A stretch of DNA of 64,000 nt from Clostridium ragsdalei P11 (GTDB taxonomy: Bacteria; Bacillota; Clostridia; Clostridiales; Clostridiaceae). Below are positions 59,540-64,000 of this stretch, one piece after another. The notes under the pieces were generated by a model that saw only the letters and a program-made list of their open reading frames with translations, searched no databases and was not told the origin of the DNA. Numbering within the stretch: the first letter of the stretch is position 1; every line of letters starts with the position of its first letter. Where the stretch lies: the NCBI RefSeq assembly GCF_001675165.1, contig NZ_LROS01000011.1, positions 310,001-374,000 on the forward strand, written 5' to 3'. The translations under genes and the position numbers were made by a program.

Positions 59540-60139
59540 TTATCCTATTCCTAAAGCACTTAAAATTTTTTCCATTGAACCGGGCACCGGAATATAGTAA
59601 AAATGCCCACTTAACTCTGAATTATTTTGCATAAAAAGTGTTTCTATGTCAAGAACATACTCATCATACTGTCCTGATTCTATAAATGTAGTTGAAAGTA
59701 TTGCCCCAAGCATATCGCAAGTAGCTGCTGGGACAGATGGTATTACATGCAGTCCAGTAAATTTTGCTATAGAGTTCATATAGGAACTAGATATTATATT
59801 GCCTATTTCGCATATAACAGAGTTACCCATATCACTTAATTCCTCTTCCTTCTGACCAGTTAACATAGAAATCAGATCCATAGCAGTATCCTTTTCAAAT
59901 ATAAACAGTATATTTCTAGGTATATCGCCTAAGATTCTAACTATTACGCCTATAACTACCTCACCTTCACCAATATTTGTAAAGATGTCGTCAAAAGGCA
60001 CTATATTTATAGCAGGTACTGTCATATCAACTTTTCTATTTATGAGTTGAGATAATGCTGTAGCTGCATTCCCTGTACCTATATTCCCAACTTCTCTTAA
60101 TGCATCAAGTTGAATAGGAGTAAGGTTTTTATAGTCCAT
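59540..60139 (-). CDS. cheC: CheY-P phosphatase CheC
   Basis: CheC removes phosphate from CheY-P and, with CheD, tunes receptor adaptation. The 199 residues have two copies of the active-site helix motif: LREVGNIGTGNAATALSQ and ICEIGNIISSSYMNSIAKFT, each with the E-x2-N pair. CheD, its activator, is not seen in this window. AAGGAGGA precedes the ATG, 11 nt after cheA. Confidence 0.95.
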   Translation of the reverse strand: MDYKNLTPIQLDALREVGNIGTGNAATALSQLINRKVDMTVPAINIVPFDDIFTNIGEGEVVIGVIVRILGDIPRNILFIFEKDTAMDLISMLTGQKEEELSDMGNSVICEIGNIISSSYMNSIAKFTGLHVIPSVPAATCDMLGAILSTTFIESGQYDEYVLDIETLFMQNNSELSGHFYYIPVPGSMEKILSALGIG

Positions 60140-60150
60140 TATTTTCCTCC

Positions 60151-62223
60151 TTATACCAGGGCAGCAACATCCAATATCAAAGTTACAAGTCCATTTCCTA
60201 ATATGGTTGCTCCCATATATTCTTTCAAATTTTTCAGCGTTTTTCCAAGAGGTTTTATAACAATTTCCCTCTGTCCAAGTAAGGAATCTACCATAAGTCC
60301 TACAGTTTTTTCTCCTACTCTAACTATTACTATATAATTTTTGTTGCTGTCTGATTTTTCAACACCAAGTTTTTCATAAAGTCTTATAAGAGGTATTACA
60401 TTTCCATTATATATTATAACTTCTTTATTATTAGTCATCTTCACTAAATCATCTTTATAATCTATAACTCTGTCTACATAGCTTAAAGATATGGCCATGG
60501 TTTCATCCCCTACGCCTACAAGAAGTACTTGAATTATCTGAAGCGTAAGTGGCAGTCTTATTATAAAAGATGATCCCTTGTCTTTTTCACTTACAAGCTC
60601 TACTGTTCCACCAAGAGAGGATATTTTTGTCTTTACTACATCCATTCCAACTCCTCTTCCTGATATATCTGTTACCTCAGTATTGCTACTTATTCCCTGC
60701 ATAAATATTAGATTCTTTATGTCAGCTTCTGTCATTCCTTCAGTATTTATACCTGCATTTTCTGCTTTTTCCCTTATCTTCTCTACAGGTATTCCACTTC
60801 CATCATCTTCAACTTTTATTACGGCTTTAGTTCCTTCCTGATAAGCAATAAGTTTTATTTTACCTACAGGATCTTTTCCCTTTGCAATTCTTTCTTCTTT
60901 AGATTCTACACCATGATCTGCTGCATTTCTAAGCAAATGAATTAGAGGCTCTCCAATTTCATCTATTACTGTTCTGTCAAGTTCTGTATCTGCTCCTTCA
61001 ATTATAAGTTCCATCTCTTTATCAAGTTCTACGGATAAATCCCTTATCATCCTAGGAAATCTGTTAAATACAGTATCAAGAGGCAGCATTCTTATCTTCA
61101 TTACTAAATCCTGTAAATCTGAAGTTGTCCTTGCCACCTGCTCTAAAACTTCATTTAATTCGTTTAACTTATAGCTACTGCTAATTTGCTCCATCCTTGT
61201 CCTATTTATAACCAATTCAGATACCATATTCATAAATTTATCTAATCTTTCCAGATCAACTCTTACAGACTGATGCATTTTTTTATGAGGTTCCTTTTTA
61301 GGAGGATTTTTACTTTTATTTTGAGCTATTGCTGCTGGTTTTGGCTTTACTACTTCCTGAGTAGCTTTCTTTTCAGCTTTAGCTTTTATCTCTTCTTCTT
61401 TTTTAGCTGAATCTGATCCCATTATCTTTGCTTTTTCTGTCTGGATGTCCACATCTTCCACAGTAACTTCTTCCACCTCAGATATGTTCATCAAAATTTT
61501 ATGGATATCTTCACCAGTACTTTTAGTTAATAAAACAAGGTATATTTCAAATTCAAAATTTTCATTTTCTATATCCTCTGTACTAGGAATAGACTTTATT
61601 ATTTCTCCTACTGCTTCCAAATCCTTAAATATTAAAAATGCCCTTGCAGATTTCAAAAGAGTACTTTCACTAAGTTTAATTTTTATTTCATAAGCGTTAA
61701 ATTCCTTGTCCTCAGCTTGTTTAACTACATTTATATCATATTCATTCAATTCTACCATAGAATCTTTACCTTTAGATTCTACTGCAGCATTTTGTTCCTG
61801 GACATTATCTTCTTTTTTAGGCTTCTTAGCTTCACTGTCATCTTTTTGACCAGATATACTTTCCAATTCTTCAATGATACCTTGAATAGGGGTTTCTTCA
61901 TCTACCCCATCTTCTATATTTTTTATCATCTGCTCAAGAGTATCCAGGCACTTAAATAAGACTGTAACTACATCTTGATTTACTTTTAGCTGTCCATCCC
62001 TAAATTCAGATAATACATCCTCCATTTTGTGAGTGAGTTCAGCCACTTCATTAAATCCCATAGTAGCTGCCATTCCTTTTATTGTATGTGCTACTCTAAA
62101 AATTTCATTTACCTTATCTATGTTATCTGGTTCTTGCTCAAGCTGAAGTAATGATTCATTAAGTGTTTGCAAGTTGTCCATTGATTCCTCTAGAAACATA
62201 GACATATACTGCGACGTATCCAT
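60151..62223 (-). CDS. cheA: Chemotaxis histidine kinase CheA
   Basis: CheA autophosphorylates and passes phosphate to CheY and CheB. Domains in order: HPt with His46 in FRVAHTIKGMAATMGF; an acidic/basic linker with a CheY-binding-like P2 at about 160-265; the dimerisation helices (VRVDLERLDKFMNMVSELVI); the HATPase core (HLLRNAADHGVESKEER, DDGSGIP, GRGVGMDVVKTKIS); and a C-terminal CheW-like domain. The 690-residue length is normal. AAGGAGGGA precedes the ATG. It lies between cheR and cheC. Confidence 0.97.
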   Translation of the reverse strand: MDTSQYMSMFLEESMDNLQTLNESLLQLEQEPDNIDKVNEIFRVAHTIKGMAATMGFNEVAELTHKMEDVLSEFRDGQLKVNQDVVTVLFKCLDTLEQMIKNIEDGVDEETPIQGIIEELESISGQKDDSEAKKPKKEDNVQEQNAAVESKGKDSMVELNEYDINVVKQAEDKEFNAYEIKIKLSESTLLKSARAFLIFKDLEAVGEIIKSIPSTEDIENENFEFEIYLVLLTKSTGEDIHKILMNISEVEEVTVEDVDIQTEKAKIMGSDSAKKEEEIKAKAEKKATQEVVKPKPAAIAQNKSKNPPKKEPHKKMHQSVRVDLERLDKFMNMVSELVINRTRMEQISSSYKLNELNEVLEQVARTTSDLQDLVMKIRMLPLDTVFNRFPRMIRDLSVELDKEMELIIEGADTELDRTVIDEIGEPLIHLLRNAADHGVESKEERIAKGKDPVGKIKLIAYQEGTKAVIKVEDDGSGIPVEKIREKAENAGINTEGMTEADIKNLIFMQGISSNTEVTDISGRGVGMDVVKTKISSLGGTVELVSEKDKGSSFIIRLPLTLQIIQVLLVGVGDETMAISLSYVDRVIDYKDDLVKMTNNKEVIIYNGNVIPLIRLYEKLGVEKSDSNKNYIVIVRVGEKTVGLMVDSLLGQREIVIKPLGKTLKNLKEYMGATILGNGLVTLILDVAALV

Positions 62224-62235
62224 TTTATTCCCTCC

Positions 62236-63003
62236 TTATAGCTTTCTATATATAAAGGTAGAAGCCTTCTCAAAGCCATAATCTCTATAATTGTATATGC
62301 TTTCAGTGGCCCCGACAAATAGTAGTCCTCCTTTTTTTAGTGACTTGCTAAACTTTTCATATATTTTATCTTTTACATCTTGATTAAAATATATTACCAC
62401 ATTTCTGCATATTATTAAATCAAAGTTACTTTCATAATTTTGCAATATTAAATCATGCTTTTTAAATGTGATTAAATTTTTTATTATAGGACTTATAATA
62501 TATTTATCGTCCTTTATCGTAAAATACTTATCTAAATATTCTTTTTTTACATTTTTTACTTCTGATAAAACATATTCTCCTTTTTTAGCTTTTTCAATTA
62601 TAGTATTATCTATATCTGTTGCAATTATGGTGTGTCTAACTCCATGAGACAATTCATCTAAATACATAGCCACTGAATAAGGTTCGGCCCCAATTGAACA
62701 AGCTGCACTCCATATTTTCAAAGTACTATTTCTAGGAAGTAGTTCTTCCTTTAATCTAACTTTTAACTCCTCAAATATATCCGGATTTCTAAAAAATTCA
62801 GATACATTTATAGTTATAAAGTCTAAAAACTTCTGTCTTTGCTCTTCATCCCTTTTTAAGAGTTCTATATATTCATCTATACTTTTCGCTCCTACTCTGG
62901 ACATCAAGCTATTTATTCTCCTATGTAACTGGTTTGGTTTATATGCAGCTAAGTTTATATTGAATTCTCTCAAAACCCACTGCTTAAAATAAGCCATATC
63001 CAT
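62236..63003 (-). CDS. cheR: Chemoreceptor methyltransferase CheR
   Basis: CheR methylates glutamates on chemoreceptors with S-adenosylmethionine. The 255-residue form starts at the ATG at 63003 (MDMAYFKQWVLREFNINLAA) with GGGAGGTAG ahead. The N-terminal helical domain is followed by the SAM-binding domain: FFRNPDIFEELK, LKIWSAACSIGAEPYSVAMY, DLIICRNVVIYF and GGLLFVGATESI are all classic CheR segments. It abuts cheB. Confidence 0.96.
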   Translation of the reverse strand: MDMAYFKQWVLREFNINLAAYKPNQLHRRINSLMSRVGAKSIDEYIELLKRDEEQRQKFLDFITINVSEFFRNPDIFEELKVRLKEELLPRNSTLKIWSAACSIGAEPYSVAMYLDELSHGVRHTIIATDIDNTIIEKAKKGEYVLSEVKNVKKEYLDKYFTIKDDKYIISPIIKNLITFKKHDLILQNYESNFDLIICRNVVIYFNQDVKDKIYEKFSKSLKKGGLLFVGATESIYNYRDYGFEKASTFIYRKL

Positions 63004-63007
63004 AAGT

Positions 63008-64000
63008 CTACCTCCCACCAAACTTTATTATTTTTACTATTTCATTTGCTATTTTGTTTATTGGTAAAACTAAGTCCACTTTCCCCGTGGCATAAGCTGC
63101 TTTAGGCATACCATAAATAGTACAGGTTGATTCATCTTCAGAAAGTGTAATTCCTCCATTTTTCTTTATCTCTACAGTTCCCTGTGCTCCATCTCTTCCC
63201 ATACCTGTCAAAACTACACTTATAATATTTTCTCCATATACTTTTGATGCAGATATAAATAGCTTATCCACTGCAGGCCTTACTCCCCAAATGGCAGGTT
63301 CTTTGTTCAAATGTATTCTCTTATCTCTCCATACTTCCATATGAAATCCACCAGGTGCTACATAAACAGTATCCTTTTCAACATTCATACCATCCTCTGC
63401 TTCTAATACTTTTATTTTTGAATTAGAATCCAATCTGTCTGCAAAGGCCTTAGTAAATCCTGCAGGCATATGCTGTACTACAAATACTGGTACTCCCATG
63501 TTTTGAGGAAATTGTGTTATAACTGAATAAAGTGCTTTAGGTCCTCCCGTAGATGCTCCTATCACCACTGCATTTATATCTTTTTTAATTTTTCTATCTA
63601 CATTTGAACTTGCAGCTTTTAATGTGGAAGCTTTTTCATTTTTTTGTATAGATAGTTGTATATTTTCTTGTGCTTTATTTGTTTTAACTGTATTTGCCAG
63701 GTATGCTCCCTTTATCTTCTCTACAAGCTCAGTTTTAACTTTATTTATATCCAAAGATATTGTACCTGAAGGCTTAGGTAAAAAATCAAAAGCACCCATA
63801 TCAAGACATTCCATAGTACGCTTTTTCCCTTCTTTGGAGACACTGCTTAAAACTATTACAGGTATATTAATATTACTTTTTTTCAATTCTCCTAGTGCTG
63901 TTATTCCATCCATTTTTGGCATTTCTACATCTAAAGTTATTACATCAGGCATATTATTTTTAGTAAAGTTTAACGACAGTTTCTCTAAAAGATCCTTCCC
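63008..64000 (-). CDS. cheB: Chemoreceptor methylesterase CheB (N-terminus cut by window edge)
   Basis: CheB removes methyl groups from receptors when phosphorylated. The frame is open to the right edge (GKDLLEKLSLNFTKNNMPDVI...), so the ATG at 63952 is internal to the receiver domain, just before the phospho-acceptor VITLDVEMPKMDGI. The roughly 331 visible codons cover most of the receiver, a basic linker and the C-terminal esterase. The latter has the catalytic Ser in GASTGGPKAL, His in VVQHMPAGFTKAF and Asp in GMGRDGAQG. Roughly the first 30-40 codons are missing. cheR follows directly. Confidence 0.96.
   Translation of the reverse strand, partial: GKDLLEKLSLNFTKNNMPDVITLDVEMPKMDGITALGELKKSNINIPVIVLSSVSKEGKKRTMECLDMGAFDFLPKPSGTISLDINKVKTELVEKIKGAYLANTVKTNKAQENIQLSIQKNEKASTLKAASSNVDRKIKKDINAVVIGASTGGPKALYSVITQFPQNMGVPVFVVQHMPAGFTKAFADRLDSNSKIKVLEAEDGMNVEKDTVYVAPGGFHMEVWRDKRIHLNKEPAIWGVRPAVDKLFISASKVYGENIISVVLTGMGRDGAQGTVEIKKNGGITLSEDESTCTIYGMPKAAYATGKVDLVLPINKIANEIVKIIKFGGR

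Noticed and set aside
61717-61959. 80-codon plus-strand ORF opposite cheA
   Set aside because: It is a shadow over the acidic linker of CheA, with phenylalanine/isoleucine-rich composition and no ribosome site.
63008-63952. CheB starting at the ATG at 63952
   Set aside because: The frame is open to the window edge with receiver-domain sequence, and the ATG lies inside the phospho-acceptor region.

Overview
The DNA is AT-rich, uses strong AGGAGG-type ribosome binding sites with many TTG and GTG starts, and carries a Gram-positive flagellar and chemotaxis set (FliY, CheC, FliW, CsrA, FlgM, YjfB) plus CWB2-type wall-binding modules. This points to a motile Clostridium in the broad sense. The mix resembles the C. 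kluyveri / C. ljungdahlii group, but no species marker was tested. Almost every gene is on the minus strand, so transcription runs from high to low coordinates.

Reading in the direction of transcription. (1) 64000-56262 is a chemotaxis and motor-switch operon: cheB (cut by the window), cheR, cheA, cheC, cheY, cheW, fliM, fliY, closed by a strong hairpin. (2) 56099-47056 is the late flagellar block behind a textbook sigma-D promoter: flgM, flgN, flgK, flgL, fliW, flaG, an unnamed basic protein, fliS, fliD, fliT. (3) 46739-28176 is the filament region. It has two large near-twin flagellins, a short flagellin and a degenerate flagellin-like protein, along with csrA (53 codons), a GT2 glycosyltransferase with a TPR-like tail that may modify flagellin, two AAA-ATPase/PD-(D/E)XK proteins, a HicB without an intact partner, and several gene fossils. 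(4) 27736-15731 is a cell-surface region: a sugar epimerase, a zinc-ribbon membrane protein, YjfB, a CWB2/Ig wall protein, a 1613-residue secreted propeller/Ig protein and a small secreted Ig-like protein. (5) 15567-10944 is housekeeping and phage-flavoured: hom, DUF441, a DUF3867-like gene, YopX, a beta-carbonic-anhydrase-like protein, dut and a short ssb. (6) 10462-1 holds a chemoreceptor, a fifth flagellin and the early operon flgB-flgC-fliE-fliF-fliG-fliH-fliI-fliJ, which runs off the left edge.

The genes form a motility programme. The early operon builds basal body and export ATPase. FlgM restrains sigma-D until the hook is finished. Sigma-D-like promoters are visible ahead of flgM, the 7405 flagellin, yjfB, the flagellin-like gene and the FlxA-like gene. 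Flagellin translation appears to be gated by a CsrA/FliW switch: both large flagellin leaders and the csrA leader carry small hairpins presenting AGGA, next to AGGA-containing Shine-Dalgarno sequences.

Intergenic space is unusually rich in repeats. There is a MITE-like palindromic family with CAACTTTCGCA-type ends, quasi-palindromic tracts built from changing 7-nt words, two copies of an element with 51-bp internal units, about six GGTGCCTGTCACC palindromes around the surface genes, a duplicated upstream region, and a multi-stem element at 27882-28142 that looks like a structured RNA.
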